Shown: positions 44,775 to 53,253 of the stretch, piece by piece
Position numbering within the stretch: the stretch's first letter is position 1
How the letters are laid out: each line of letters opens with the position of its first letter
Source: DATLNM01 sp035536775
GTDB taxonomy: Bacteria; Actinomycetota; CADDZG01; WHSQ01
Reading direction: 5' to 3'
Assembly: GCA_035536775.1 (NCBI GenBank)
Contig: DATLNM010000045.1
Coordinates: 40,183 to 104,182, forward strand
Length of the DNA stretch: 64,000 nucleotides
Translations under genes and position numbers: made by a program
Notes under the pieces: generated by a model
What the model saw: only the letters and a program-made list of their open reading frames with translations
Told to the model about the DNA's origin: nothing
Database searches by the model: none

Positions 44775-45503
44775 TCAACGGTGCTCGGGGTTGGGTTGGT
44801 CCCACCTGCAACCGGCATCCCATTCGGAACGCTGATTGCCGTAGGCCGGGAACCCGCCTCTGTCCCTCAGCAGGCGCGCTGCATGTAACAGGTTCCATGT
44901 CATGAACGTCGTGTTGCGGTTGGTGAAGTCATTATCGAGGCCGACACCGTCGTCCCCATAGGAGGGGCCCGGTCCCGCTTCGCCGATCCATCCTGCGTCG
45001 GCTTGAGGTGGGATGACGTACCCGAGGTGCTGCAGGGCATACAGGATGCTCATCGAGCAATGCTTGATGCCATCCTCGTTGCCGGTGATGAGGCAGCCTC
45101 CGACCTTGCCGTAGTAGGCGTACTGGCCTGCGTCATTGAGAAGGCTGGAATTCCCATAGAGACGTTCGATCAGATGGGTGCAGACCGACGACTTCTCACC
45201 GAGCCAGATCGGAGACCCGATCACGAGGATGTCTGCCGCCATCACTGTGGCGAACACATCGGGCCATGCATCTGTCGCCCATCCATGCTCGGTCATATCG
45301 GGCCACACGCCGATCGCGAGATCGAGGTCCACGGCCCGCAGAGTCTCGACCGTGACCCCCTGGTTCTCCATGATCGCGCTCGACTTGTCCATCAGAAGCT
45401 GGGTGTGGGAGGGCTCCGGAGACCGCTTCAGCGTGCAGTTGATGTAGACGGCGCGCAGGTCCGAGTAGTCGGCCGGCGCCTGTGCGACGGCATCGTCGTT
45501 CAC
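44775..45503 (-). CDS. NADPH-dependent FMN reductase / flavodoxin-family protein
   Basis: 242 residues with a flavodoxin-like fold: AVYINCTLKRSPEPSHT (the phosphate loop with N-C-T-L-K-R-S-P) followed by VIGSPIWLGEKSSVCTHLIERLY split here, the flavin-loop motif shared by WrbA/NADPH-FMN reductases. GTG start with GGAG 6 bases upstream. The copper-sensor gene lies 99 bp downstream and has its own operator, so cotranscription is possible but not assured. Physiological substrate unknown; quinone or metal reduction are possibilities. Confidence 0.88.
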   Translation of the reverse strand: MNDDAVAQAPADYSDLRAVYINCTLKRSPEPSHTQLLMDKSSAIMENQGVTVETLRAVDLDLAIGVWPDMTEHGWATDAWPDVFATVMAADILVIGSPIWLGEKSSVCTHLIERLYGNSSLLNDAGQYAYYGKVGGCLITGNEDGIKHCSMSILYALQHLGYVIPPQADAGWIGEAGPGPSYGDDGVGLDNDFTNRNTTFMTWNLLHAARLLRDRGGFPAYGNQRSEWDAGCRWDQPNPEHR

Positions 45504-45690
45504 GGTCGCTCCTCTCTCTGATGCGGCACTATCGGGGCTCAGCAGACCGATCCCACGCCCTGATGGAGGGGGTTCGGCGGGAATGTTCCAACGTAGAGTA
45601 GGTTGTACCGGCTAGATACAGCACTAGAACGTGACCATCGGTTGGCACTGCCTCCCTTTGCTCGTTCGTTAGGCATCAAGGAGGTGTTAC

Positions 45691-45897
45691 ATGGCAACCG
45701 GAACCGTCAAATGGTTCAACGAAGCCAAAGGTTATGGCTTCATCACCCCGGAGGATGGCTCGGAGGATCTCTTCGTCCATTTCTCCAACATCGCAACCGA
45801 CGGGTACAAGACGCTCCCCGAGGGGGCGAGCGTCACCTTCGAGTCCCGCGCAGGGCAGAAGGGTCCCGAGGCTGTAAACGTCACTCCGGTGGCGTAG
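45691..45897 (+). CDS. cspA: Cold-shock protein CspA family
   Basis: 68-residue nucleic-acid chaperone with both RNP motifs: KGYGFIT (residues 13-19) and LFVHFS (27-32). AAGGAGGTG is placed optimally before the ATG, and the 186 bp upstream gap is consistent with a long 5' leader as in other cold-shock genes, though no cold-box can be shown. Followed by a strong terminator; monocistronic. Confidence 0.97.
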   Translation: MATGTVKWFNEAKGYGFITPEDGSEDLFVHFSNIATDGYKTLPEGASVTFESRAGQKGPEAVNVTPVA

Positions 45898-45915
45898 ATC
45901 CCTAGGATCTAACTG

Positions 45916-45946
45916 GAGGGGTCCTCGAAAGAGGGCCCCTCTTTTC
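45916..45946 (+). terminator. Intrinsic terminator after cspA
   Basis: 11 bp stem GAGGGGTCCTC / GAGGGCCCCTC (one T-G pair) with a GAAA tetraloop and a TTTT tail. It may also serve the convergent NiCoT gene. Confidence 0.9.
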
Positions 45947-45962
45947 TATTGTCCGGAAGCCA

Positions 45963-46883
45963 TCAGCCTCCGAGGAACGTAGGAAGCCAGTCGGTACGAC
46001 CGAGCATGTATGCCACGCCAACATAGATGCTGACGAGTGCAGTCGTCCCGGCGAGCACCATGTAGAGACGTGGCAGTCTCTCGCCGCGCGAGAATCCCAT
46101 CGTCATTGCCGTGGCGAGGATCGAGTTCCCAAGGAGCAGACCCACGACGAATGCAGCGACGAGGGCAAGACCGGCGGCGCTGCCGGCGAGCCCGGCTGCG
46201 GTCGTGAAAAGAAGGACCTGCGACGGCGTCTCCGCCCCGACGCCATGGATCATGCCGATGCCGAGACATGTCGCGGTGCCGTAGTCCTCGAAGGGGTCTG
46301 CGGGCATCGTCACAACGTGCTTGTGCACGTGGGTGTGCGTAGCTGTTCGAAGCGCGACGGCCCCAGGCGGGGATATAGGACCCGGCATCTCGTCTGGCCC
46401 ACCGTGATGGTGGCCGACGGCGCTATGAGGATGGGCGTGCTCTATCTCCACGTGCTCGGCTCGGTAGCGACGAAGCCACAGGACCGTCCTGCGGATCGCG
46501 GCGATCACCACCATCCACCTGCTCCGGAGCCGGAAGTCTCGGCGGAAACGCACCAGCGCGTAAACGACGTAGATCCCGAGCGCGACGAGGGTCATTCCGA
46601 TCGCACGCCCCATCATCGAATCGATCGAGGGCGGTATCTCCCGGCCTAAGAGAACGGCCGCCACCCCCAGCAGCGTGAGGACGGATGCATGGCCAACCGC
46701 GTAGACGGTTGCGAGTGTGAACGAGCGTCGGCGAGAAGTCTGTGAGCTCGTGATGTCGGTGATGGCCGCGATGTGGTCGAGGTCGAAACCATGTCGCAGG
46801 CCCGCGAGAAAGACCGCGACGACGATCCCCCACCGAATGCCATCGTCCTGGACGGCTTCGGCAGCTAGATTGACGAGATCCAC
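45963..46883 (-). CDS. NiCoT-type nickel/cobalt transporter
   Basis: 306 residues and about six to seven membrane helices. The NiCoT helix-II signature HX4DH is present as H31-G-F-D-L-D36-H37, and a second conserved segment GMIHGVGAETPSQ lies in the C-terminal half. A long cytoplasmic loop is rich in His (EHAHPHSAVGHHHGG and THTHVHKHV), typical for metal binding. HoxN/NixA-type import is the closest match; efflux by the related RcnA family cannot be excluded. Sits next to a cupredoxin gene. Confidence 0.84.
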   Translation of the reverse strand: MDLVNLAAEAVQDDGIRWGIVVAVFLAGLRHGFDLDHIAAITDITSSQTSRRRSFTLATVYAVGHASVLTLLGVAAVLLGREIPPSIDSMMGRAIGMTLVALGIYVVYALVRFRRDFRLRSRWMVVIAAIRRTVLWLRRYRAEHVEIEHAHPHSAVGHHHGGPDEMPGPISPPGAVALRTATHTHVHKHVVTMPADPFEDYGTATCLGIGMIHGVGAETPSQVLLFTTAAGLAGSAAGLALVAAFVVGLLLGNSILATAMTMGFSRGERLPRLYMVLAGTTALVSIYVGVAYMLGRTDWLPTFLGG

Positions 46884-46938
46884 GCGGGCCTCTTCATGTC
46901 AGTCGAGGCTACCCGCGGGTGCGGGAGCTACTCCTATG

Positions 46939-47472
46939 TCAGGCGATCTCGATGGTGCCGACCATCCCTCCGTCGTAATGACCGGGTTCGTGACAGCCGA
47001 ACAGCATCTCGCCGGGCTGCGTAAAGCTCCACGTGAGCCGCTTTGTCTCACCGGGAGCAAGCTCAACGGCATTTCCGGTGCCCGCGTCGTGATGCCCAGA
47101 CGACATCTCGCCGGCATGAGCCTCTTGGTAGGCGGCGTCGCCGAGCACGAACTCATGTTTCGTAGAGCCCTCGTTCTTGATGACGAACGTGACCGTTTCC
47201 CCAACCTCGACCTCGAGATCTTCAGGCGAAAAGCTGAGATCGTCTGATGCGATCACCTCAACCGTTCGATCGGACTCCCCGGACTCTCCGGGCGCGCCAA
47301 GCACGACGCCAGCATCACCGCCGGACTCTGGATGCTCGTGGCCCGCGTCATCGTGCTCGAGCGCGGCATCGCCCTCCCGGTGGTCGTGACCTCCCGTCGC
47401 ACACCCCGACGTCATCAGCATCACGGGCACGACAAGTAAGACAAGAAGGCGCGCCCATCGACTATCGCCCAT
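46939..47472 (-). CDS. Cupredoxin-domain lipoprotein
   Basis: 177 residues. A lipoprotein signal (lipobox TSGC, Cys24) is followed by a His/Asp/Glu-rich stretch (HDHREGDAALEHDDAGHEH) and a plastocyanin-like domain with a type I copper site: His106 (TKHEFV), Cys160, His165 and Met170 (GCHEPGHYDGGM). It should bind copper outside the membrane. Close to csoR, FMN reductase and NiCoT genes, which suggests a metal-handling neighbourhood; it is in the same direction as NiCoT, 55 bp away. Confidence 0.93.
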   Translation of the reverse strand: MGDSRWARLLVLLVVPVMLMTSGCATGGHDHREGDAALEHDDAGHEHPESGGDAGVVLGAPGESGESDRTVEVIASDDLSFSPEDLEVEVGETVTFVIKNEGSTKHEFVLGDAAYQEAHAGEMSSGHHDAGTGNAVELAPGETKRLTWSFTQPGEMLFGCHEPGHYDGGMVGTIEIA

Positions 47473-47553
47473 CAGGCCACCACTCCTTCATCTCGATGCA
47501 TGCATTGACCTTATCGGCCGGACCGCGCATGAGCGTGCAAGCTCGGGTTAGTC

Positions 47554-48309
47554 CTAGCGGGCGAGTCCGAGGCGATCCATGAAGCCCGCGATCGACTCCC
47601 TTACGGGGTCGCTGTCCCACAGCTCGAGCACAGTCGGATCGAATACCGGTCCATTGCGTTCGACGCGCTCGACCGTAGGTAGGCGAATGGCCCTCTTCAT
47701 CAGCTCAAATGTCCCCGAGGGAACGCGCGCGAGACGGCGCGCAACGTCTTCGCACCGGGCGACGAGCTCTTCAGCAGCCGCTATCTCGTCGATCAAGCGA
47801 CGTTGGAGAGCATCGTCCGGCGAGTAATTGTCTGCCAGCAGAACGATCTCTTGGAAGTATCCGGGGCCCACGGCGAAACGAACAATCTCGAGTGCGTAGG
47901 TCGGAAATGGAACACCAGCTCGCAGCTCCGCCATTCCGATCACTCCAGAGTCACGCGCCATCACGCGGTAATCACAGGCGCAAACGAAGACAGCGCCACC
48001 CGCGATCGCGTGCCCGTTGATGGCTGCTACGACAGGCCGTGGAAACGTGAAGAGCGCCCCGAAAGCATCTGAGAGCGCGCCGACGGATCCCCGGAGGTAT
48101 TGGCTCCCACCATCCAGGACGCGCTTCAGATCTGCGCCGGCGCTGAATGTGGCGCCCGCTCCAGTCAAGATGAGCGCGTCGCAGCCCGCGGCCGCCACGG
48201 ACCTGAGTGACGCCGTGATTTCTCGTAAGAAATCGCCGTCTAGAGCGTTAACGGGGCCGTTCTCCAGATACATGACTACGATCCCGTTTCGGTCTTCGGT
48301 CCGCAACAT
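47554..48309 (-). CDS. Enoyl-CoA hydratase/isomerase family protein
   Basis: Crotonase-fold enzyme of 251 residues. The oxyanion-hole segments are present (FSAGADLK and GHAIAGGAVF). The first catalytic glutamate of hydratases (GGG-x-E) is replaced by valine (GGAVFVC), while the second (MAELRAGVP) is kept, as in enoyl-CoA isomerases. Hydratase activity is therefore doubtful and isomerase or another crotonase reaction is more likely. It stands alone; the gene on its far side (48341) is divergent. Confidence 0.88.
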   Translation of the reverse strand: MLRTEDRNGIVVMYLENGPVNALDGDFLREITASLRSVAAAGCDALILTGAGATFSAGADLKRVLDGGSQYLRGSVGALSDAFGALFTFPRPVVAAINGHAIAGGAVFVCACDYRVMARDSGVIGMAELRAGVPFPTYALEIVRFAVGPGYFQEIVLLADNYSPDDALQRRLIDEIAAAEELVARCEDVARRLARVPSGTFELMKRAIRLPTVERVERNGPVFDPTVLELWDSDPVRESIAGFMDRLGLAR

Positions 48310-48340
48310 CTCGACAGGTTACAAGTGAGATAATCGGGCC

Positions 48341-48784
48341 GTGAAGAGAGCGGCGGCGATCCTCTCGCTAGTAGTGATGCTGTTGTCGGCATCGACATCG
48401 ACGTCTCTAGCGGCTCCTCAAAGAGAGCCTGGAAAGAAGCGCGCCTCTTTCGTCGCTCAGGGGAGCATCCTCGCGCCCGGGACAACCCCGATCACCCTCA
48501 TGGATTGGTCACGCAGCTGTCCCGAGCTGCCGGCAACACAAGGCGTCAGCGCCTACATCTTCGAGATGCCCGAGAGCTTTCTGACGAGCCGATCGGCCGC
48601 TTATGTCGAAGGCACCGCCGTCGGAGCAGACTTCGGCTACCGGCTCTGGTTCTTCGACGACGCATGCAGTGCGAGCGTGTGTTGCTCAGACGCCCCGGCC
48701 AAAGTTCCGCGAGCTACCAAGTTCATCTACGTCACGCAGTATTTCGACGGCGCGTCCGAGTTCGAGCTGACTGTCACACGCTAG
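48341..48784 (+). CDS. Small secreted protein, unknown
   Basis: 147 residues from a GTG, with a signal peptide (1-24) and a beta-rich mature part with four cysteines (SRSCPEL, DDACSASVCCSD), probably two disulfides. Fold resembles a small PPC-type or bacterial Ig-like domain by strand pattern, but I recognise no family. Divergent from the crotonase gene by 31 bp; its stop overlaps that of the ABC-F gene by 4 bp. Confidence 0.78.
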   Translation: MKRAAAILSLVVMLLSASTSTSLAAPQREPGKKRASFVAQGSILAPGTTPITLMDWSRSCPELPATQGVSAYIFEMPESFLTSRSAAYVEGTAVGADFGYRLWFFDDACSASVCCSDAPAKVPRATKFIYVTQYFDGASEFELTVTR

Positions 48785-50718
48785 TCGCGTCCCGACGCGG
48801 CCTCGAGGGTCTCCTGCGCGTCGGCCCATTCAACCTCGAGCCGCGACCTGCGCTTCTTGGCACGCTCGTAGGCGGTCGTCAGACTTCCGACGTCCGCGCC
48901 CGACATGTAGATGTCGGGAGATGCGAAGGTCTCTTCCATCTTCGAGATCTCCGCTCCGAGCTCCTCGAGCTGCCGCTCGATCGTCCCGACACGCTCGCGT
49001 AGGGACCGGGTTCGAGCACGTGCCTCGGCATCCGCGCGCCGCTGATCCTTCGTCTTGACGCCGGACGGACGCACAGCGTCGGGTCGTGCACCGTCGCCCG
49101 GCTCGGGCAGGGGACTGTCTTCCTTCTTCGACAGGTAATAGTCGTAGTCGCCGTTGAAGCTGGAGACACGTCCCTCGTCGACCTCGACGATGCGATTCGC
49201 GACGCTTCTGATCAGGTGGCGGTCGTGGGTGATAAGGACGATCGACCCGTCGTATTCCCCTAGGGCATCCTCGAGCACGTCCCGGCTCCACATGTCGAGG
49301 TGGTTCGTGGGCTCGTCGAGACACAAGAGGTTCACCGGCGATACGAGGAGCTTCGCAAGCGCAACCCGGGTACGTTCGCCCCCGGACAGGACGTCGATCT
49401 TCTTCTCTACGTCATCACCCGAGAACAGGAAGCGGCCAAGGAGCCGGCGTTCGTTGACATCGATGCCCGGGGGAACTGCCGACCGGAGCTCGTGAAGAAC
49501 GGTGTTGGCCCCGGTGAGCGCCTCGATCTGATGCTGTGCGAAATAACCAAGGGCCACATTGTGACCAAGCTTTCGATCGCCGCCCTGCGGTGTGAGCACA
49601 CCGGCGAGCAGCTTTAGGAGGGTCGACTTCCCCGCTCCGTTGGGGCCGACGAGGGCGACCTTCTCTCCGCGCTCCACAACGAGGTCCAAGGACGTGTAGA
49701 CGGGCGTCTCGCCGTAGCCGAATCGGATCGACGCGAGCTCGATCATCACCCGGCCAGATCGCGGTGGAGGTGGGAAGGTCAGGTTCATCGTCTTGCGCGT
49801 TCGCCTCGGCGCGTCGACGCGCTCCATCTTGTCAAGCGCCTTGATACGACTCTGGACCCGACTTGCGAGCGAAGCCTTGTAGCGGAACCGATTGATGAAC
49901 CGTTCTGTCTGCGCGATCTTCCTCGCCTGGTTTCGCATCGTAGCCTCGGCTTGCTCGAGCTCGAGCTCCCTCGCAGCCACGAACGCCTCGTAATTTCCGC
50001 TATAGGAATAGAGCTTCTCGTCCCGCAGCTCCACGATCTTCGTTGCGAGCCCGTTGATGAGATCTCGATCGTGAGAGATGAGCAGTACCGCGCCCTCGTA
50101 GGTGCGAAGGAAACGTTCGAGCCAGACGACGGAGGCGAGGTCGAGGTGGTTGGTCGGCTCATCGAGCATCAATAGATCGGGGTTGGCGAGGAGAAGCTTT
50201 GCGAGCGCTATTCGCATCTGCCACCCACCCGAAAAGGTATCGGTGAGGCGCTCGAAGTCAGTCGTCTCGAACCCCAGGCCCGACAGGATGCGTTTGGCCT
50301 CATGCTCGACGGAGTAGCCGCCCATTGCGGCAAAGCGATGCTGTAGCGCGCCGTACTCGGACACTGCGCGATCGCGCTCTGGACCGGGCCCAAGCTCGGC
50401 CATCTCGGCTTCGAGCACTGCCAGGCGGTGTCCCGTGTCCGCAAGTGTGCTCCCGACGGATACAACTTCGTCGAGAACCGTCCGCCCCAACAACGCGTCC
50501 GTCTCTTGACGCAGGTAACCGACGACGGCATCACGCACCATACGGATCTCGCCGCCGTCCGCGGCTTGGTCACCGGCGATCATGTCGAACAACGTGGTCT
50601 TGCCTGAACCGTTCGGGCCGACTATCGCGACACGGTCGCGCGCGTAGACCTGCATGCTCGCTGCGGCAAACAGGTCGCGCGCGCCGAAGGCCTTGTCCAA
50701 ACGATCGATCGTCAGCAT
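48781..50718 (-). CDS. ABC-F family ATP-binding protein
   Basis: Soluble tandem-ATPase of the ABC-F family (translation factor or ribosome-protection type). 645 residues from the ATG at 50718 (a frame to 50739 would add seven). Both nucleotide domains are complete: Walker A GPNGSGKTT and GPNGAGKST, signatures FSGGWQMRIALAKLL and LSGGERTRVALAKLL, and DEPTNHLD twice. The inter-domain linker and a C-terminal coiled coil (about 560-645, ARTRSLRERVGTIERQLEEL split) match Uup/YdiF-like members. No transmembrane domain. Specific role (EttA, Uup, resistance) is not settled. Confidence 0.95.
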   Translation of the reverse strand: MLTIDRLDKAFGARDLFAAASMQVYARDRVAIVGPNGSGKTTLFDMIAGDQAADGGEIRMVRDAVVGYLRQETDALLGRTVLDEVVSVGSTLADTGHRLAVLEAEMAELGPGPERDRAVSEYGALQHRFAAMGGYSVEHEAKRILSGLGFETTDFERLTDTFSGGWQMRIALAKLLLANPDLLMLDEPTNHLDLASVVWLERFLRTYEGAVLLISHDRDLINGLATKIVELRDEKLYSYSGNYEAFVAARELELEQAEATMRNQARKIAQTERFINRFRYKASLASRVQSRIKALDKMERVDAPRRTRKTMNLTFPPPPRSGRVMIELASIRFGYGETPVYTSLDLVVERGEKVALVGPNGAGKSTLLKLLAGVLTPQGGDRKLGHNVALGYFAQHQIEALTGANTVLHELRSAVPPGIDVNERRLLGRFLFSGDDVEKKIDVLSGGERTRVALAKLLVSPVNLLCLDEPTNHLDMWSRDVLEDALGEYDGSIVLITHDRHLIRSVANRIVEVDEGRVSSFNGDYDYYLSKKEDSPLPEPGDGARPDAVRPSGVKTKDQRRADAEARARTRSLRERVGTIERQLEELGAEISKMEETFASPDIYMSGADVGSLTTAYERAKKRRSRLEVEWADAQETLEAASGRD

Positions 50719-50826
50719 GACTGCAGCGTAACGATGCAAGCACGGGGCGCGCAGACATCGTTAAACATCGGATTCATTGGGTAGGACAAAGAAGTACCCG
50801 GAACGACTACAGGAAAGGGGTCAGAT

Positions 50827-50991
50827 ATGACCGACGGCAACCCGAAAGAAGCGATCAAGCGCGATTGGGAGCAGACCAAGAGCGACGTCCCTGGGCTGGA
50901 GGGGCAGGACCTCGACCAGGATGTGGACAACACCGTCCGCCAGGCAGTAGGCAAGGAAGAGCCGAACACCGAGTCATCGCGCGACCGCTAG
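50827..50991 (+). CDS. 54-residue conserved-looking acidic protein
   Basis: Short gene with a strong ribosome site (AAAGGGG) 6 bases before the ATG and a terminator 25 bp after its stop. The product (MTDGNPKEAIKRDWEQTKSD...) is hydrophilic and alpha-helical, with Trp and a VRQAVGKEE tail. Its helix pattern (DWEQTK...DVDNTVRQA) recalls small stress proteins of CsbD type, but identity is not proved. No other gene overlaps it and its codon use matches neighbours, so it is very likely real. Confidence 0.8.
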   Translation: MTDGNPKEAIKRDWEQTKSDVPGLEGQDLDQDVDNTVRQAVGKEEPNTESSRDR

Positions 50992-51015
50992 AACTTCACA
51001 GGCAAGATTCACAAC

Positions 51016-51042
51016 AGGGGTGTCGCTTCGGCGGCACCCCTT
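51016..51042. terminator. Probable terminator hairpin
   Basis: 11 bp stem AGGGGTGTCGC / GCGGCACCCCT (one T-G pair) with TTCG loop; T tail is short (TTCC). Lies between the 54-residue gene (plus) and the CoA-binding gene (minus). Confidence 0.7.
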
Positions 51043-51081
51043 CCGCGTTCGGGGCCGGCTCGGTCACCCCAGCCCGCCCTC

Positions 51082-51513
51082 CTAGCTGTTCGTCGGGCGG
51101 GAGTTGGAGCGGATCAGAGGATGGTCGATCGCGGGGCATCGGTCCATCACGACGTCCAGGCCCGCATCGCGCGCCCGTCGGGCTGCGGCGGCGTCGATCA
51201 CTCCAAGTTGCATCCAGATCGCCTTTGCACCGAGCTCGATCGCTTCATCGACGTGCTTTCCGGCGAATTCAGAACGCCGGAAGATATCGACGACCTCGAG
51301 CTCCTCTGTGGGGATCGACGACAGCTCTGGAAAGCAGTCGAGATCGCCGATGCGCTCCTCGTTGGGATTGACGGGAATGACCTCGAAACCTTGGCCGAGG
51401 AGGTAGGTGGCCACGCGGAAGCTGGCACGGGACGGGTTCGCAGAACATCCGACGATGGCGAAGCGACGGTAAGAGGTGAGGATCTTTCGCGCGGTCTCGA
51501 AGTCGTCGTACAA
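51082..51513 (-). CDS. CoA-binding domain protein (YccU-like)
   Basis: 143 residues from the TTG at 51513, 20 bp after the hydrolase stop. Rossmann-like CoA-binding fold: FAIVGCSANPSRASFRVATYLLGQGF split here, with the loop VGCSANPSR and PVNPNEERIGD, then DAIELGAKAIWMQLGV and a C-terminal RCPAIDH motif. These are the signatures of the YccU/COG1832 group. The open frame continues to 52194 but overlaps the hydrolase in another frame. Function unknown. TTG choice rests on family length; no clear ribosome site. Confidence 0.88.
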   Translation of the reverse strand: MYDDFETARKILTSYRRFAIVGCSANPSRASFRVATYLLGQGFEVIPVNPNEERIGDLDCFPELSSIPTEELEVVDIFRRSEFAGKHVDEAIELGAKAIWMQLGVIDAAAARRARDAGLDVVMDRCPAIDHPLIRSNSRPTNS

Positions 51514-51533
51514 CGACTCAGACCCGCGGCCGC

Positions 51534-53180
51534 TCAGCGCCGCTTCAGTCGCGGCGGAAGCTTCATCTTGGTCTCCCCCGCCTCGATCGTCGCGTTGTTG
51601 AGCTGAACGACGGGGACGCTCCCCTGCGCCGCGGCACGGAACCCCTCGAGATTGTTCTTCCTCAGAAAGCGCAGGAACCCGAGCGTCAAGGAACCACCGC
51701 TGACCGTGACTTCGGTGTTGCTCGGTATGGGACTGAAGTGTGACTCGTCGGAGCCTGCCAGGATGAGGCCGAGGCGATGGCCCTTGCGCAACCGCCAGTC
51801 CTCCGGATACAGGTCCAACGTTGCACCTGCGTCGCGCACCCACAGAGCACCACGGGTAATCAGCCGTGCACTTCCTTCGGGGTCGACGTCGTAGAGGAGA
51901 CCGATCACGTTGACGGCTGGGATGGTTGCGGTGAGGTCCACCGAGAGTCTGGGCGCGCCGGCAAAGTGAACGTCGTAAGGCATCGGCTGCGAGAAGGTCC
52001 ATGTGCCTTCGAGTGGACCGGAGGCGGAGGTGCCGCGCTCGTCCACGTACACACCAGCGTTCAACGGCAGCTGGTACTTCTTCGCGTCCGCCGGGGGCCA
52101 CTGCTGCTCGCTCCGCCAGAATCCTTCGTTGTCCTGAACCTCGACCGGGGGGAATCTCTTCAGCTTGCCGCCTTTGAGATAGTGCTCGAACCACGCCATC
52201 GCTTCGTCCATGAACCCGTCGCGGCCTACGAGCCGAGCCTCGTTACCCCGAACGTGGTCGTACTGGCCGAACCATGCGCGCTTAGGTCCGCGCAGCTTCG
52301 AGTAGATCGGGAGGAAGTTGTCGGGCTTCGTGTTGATGTCGAGGAATCCGTGTGACCACAGCACCGGAACGGTGCTCTTGGCCGCCTCGGCGATGATGTC
52401 GCGCTCCTGCCAGTACGGGATCGAGTGATCGGGCACCGCCGTCATCGACATGTTCTGCGCGTAGCAGTCGGGGTTGGTTGCCGTCCCCTTGGCGGGATAG
52501 ATGAACTCGTCGGGTGGTGAATCCCCGGCCGACGGTGGGATGAGGTCGTAACCTCCGTACAACCCGGGAGTCCCGTACCATCCCGCGTCGTAATGGACTC
52601 CGTTCATGTAGAACCCGCGGTAGGCCTCGATCAGCGGGGACTGAATAATGGCCGCCGCGAGACCCTTTGGCTTCCCTGCGAGCGCCATCACCTGCGTCCA
52701 CGCGTCGTAGCTCTTGCCCCACATGCCGACCTTGCCGGTCGACCAGTCCTGCTCGGCGGCCCACTCGACGGCGGAAACCGCGTCCATCTGCTCGCCGGCG
52801 CCTCCCAGGTCGTAACAACCGTCAGAACCTCCGTAGCCGCGCGAATCGACCTGGATATACGCGTAGCCGCGTTCGAAGATGCGGCCCTCCTCGATGAGGT
52901 CGTTGAACCGCAACACTGGGCCGGTCCCCGTGGGAGTGGGGGGGACGAAGCCACCTGATCCGAAGTAAGGCCCGATCGCGAGGATCACAGGATGCCGCTC
53001 GTCCGCGGCGCGGTCCTTAGGCAAGAATACGTCCGCGTGCAGCATCGTGCCGTCGGCGGATGGGAACCACACCTCTTCCCAGGTGGCGTCCTCGGGCACG
53101 GGCTCCGCATGCGCCACCACGGTGGCACCCAGCACGTTCGCTATCAGCGCGAGAACCAGGGTGATCCGAGAGAGCCTCAT
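51534..53180 (-). CDS. Secreted CocE/NonD family (S15) hydrolase, second copy
   Basis: 548 residues with a signal peptide (1-26), a catalytic domain with the nucleophile in MWGKSYDAWTQ, the strand pattern DGTMLHADVFLPKDR and DSRGYGGSDG, and the C-terminal jelly-roll (PEDWRLRKGHRLGLIL). Same family as 35807-37795 but clearly divergent. Peptidase (X-Pro) versus esterase activity cannot be told apart by sequence. Followed by the CoA-binding gene, probably an operon. Confidence 0.9.
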   Translation of the reverse strand: MRLSRITLVLALIANVLGATVVAHAEPVPEDATWEEVWFPSADGTMLHADVFLPKDRAADERHPVILAIGPYFGSGGFVPPTPTGTGPVLRFNDLIEEGRIFERGYAYIQVDSRGYGGSDGCYDLGGAGEQMDAVSAVEWAAEQDWSTGKVGMWGKSYDAWTQVMALAGKPKGLAAAIIQSPLIEAYRGFYMNGVHYDAGWYGTPGLYGGYDLIPPSAGDSPPDEFIYPAKGTATNPDCYAQNMSMTAVPDHSIPYWQERDIIAEAAKSTVPVLWSHGFLDINTKPDNFLPIYSKLRGPKRAWFGQYDHVRGNEARLVGRDGFMDEAMAWFEHYLKGGKLKRFPPVEVQDNEGFWRSEQQWPPADAKKYQLPLNAGVYVDERGTSASGPLEGTWTFSQPMPYDVHFAGAPRLSVDLTATIPAVNVIGLLYDVDPEGSARLITRGALWVRDAGATLDLYPEDWRLRKGHRLGLILAGSDESHFSPIPSNTEVTVSGGSLTLGFLRFLRKNNLEGFRAAAQGSVPVVQLNNATIEAGETKMKLPPRLKRR

Positions 53181-53253
53181 GACGTCCTTAGTTTAGGGGC
53201 GCGCCCCCGCCTTCCTGCCGGACCGGGGGCGCGCCACAGATGTTCAGCAGGCT

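Noticed and set aside
46905..46930. ACCCGCGGGT palindrome and small hairpin between cupredoxin and NiCoT genes
   Set aside because: Short, GC-rich and without a T tail; not distinguishable from chance in this composition.
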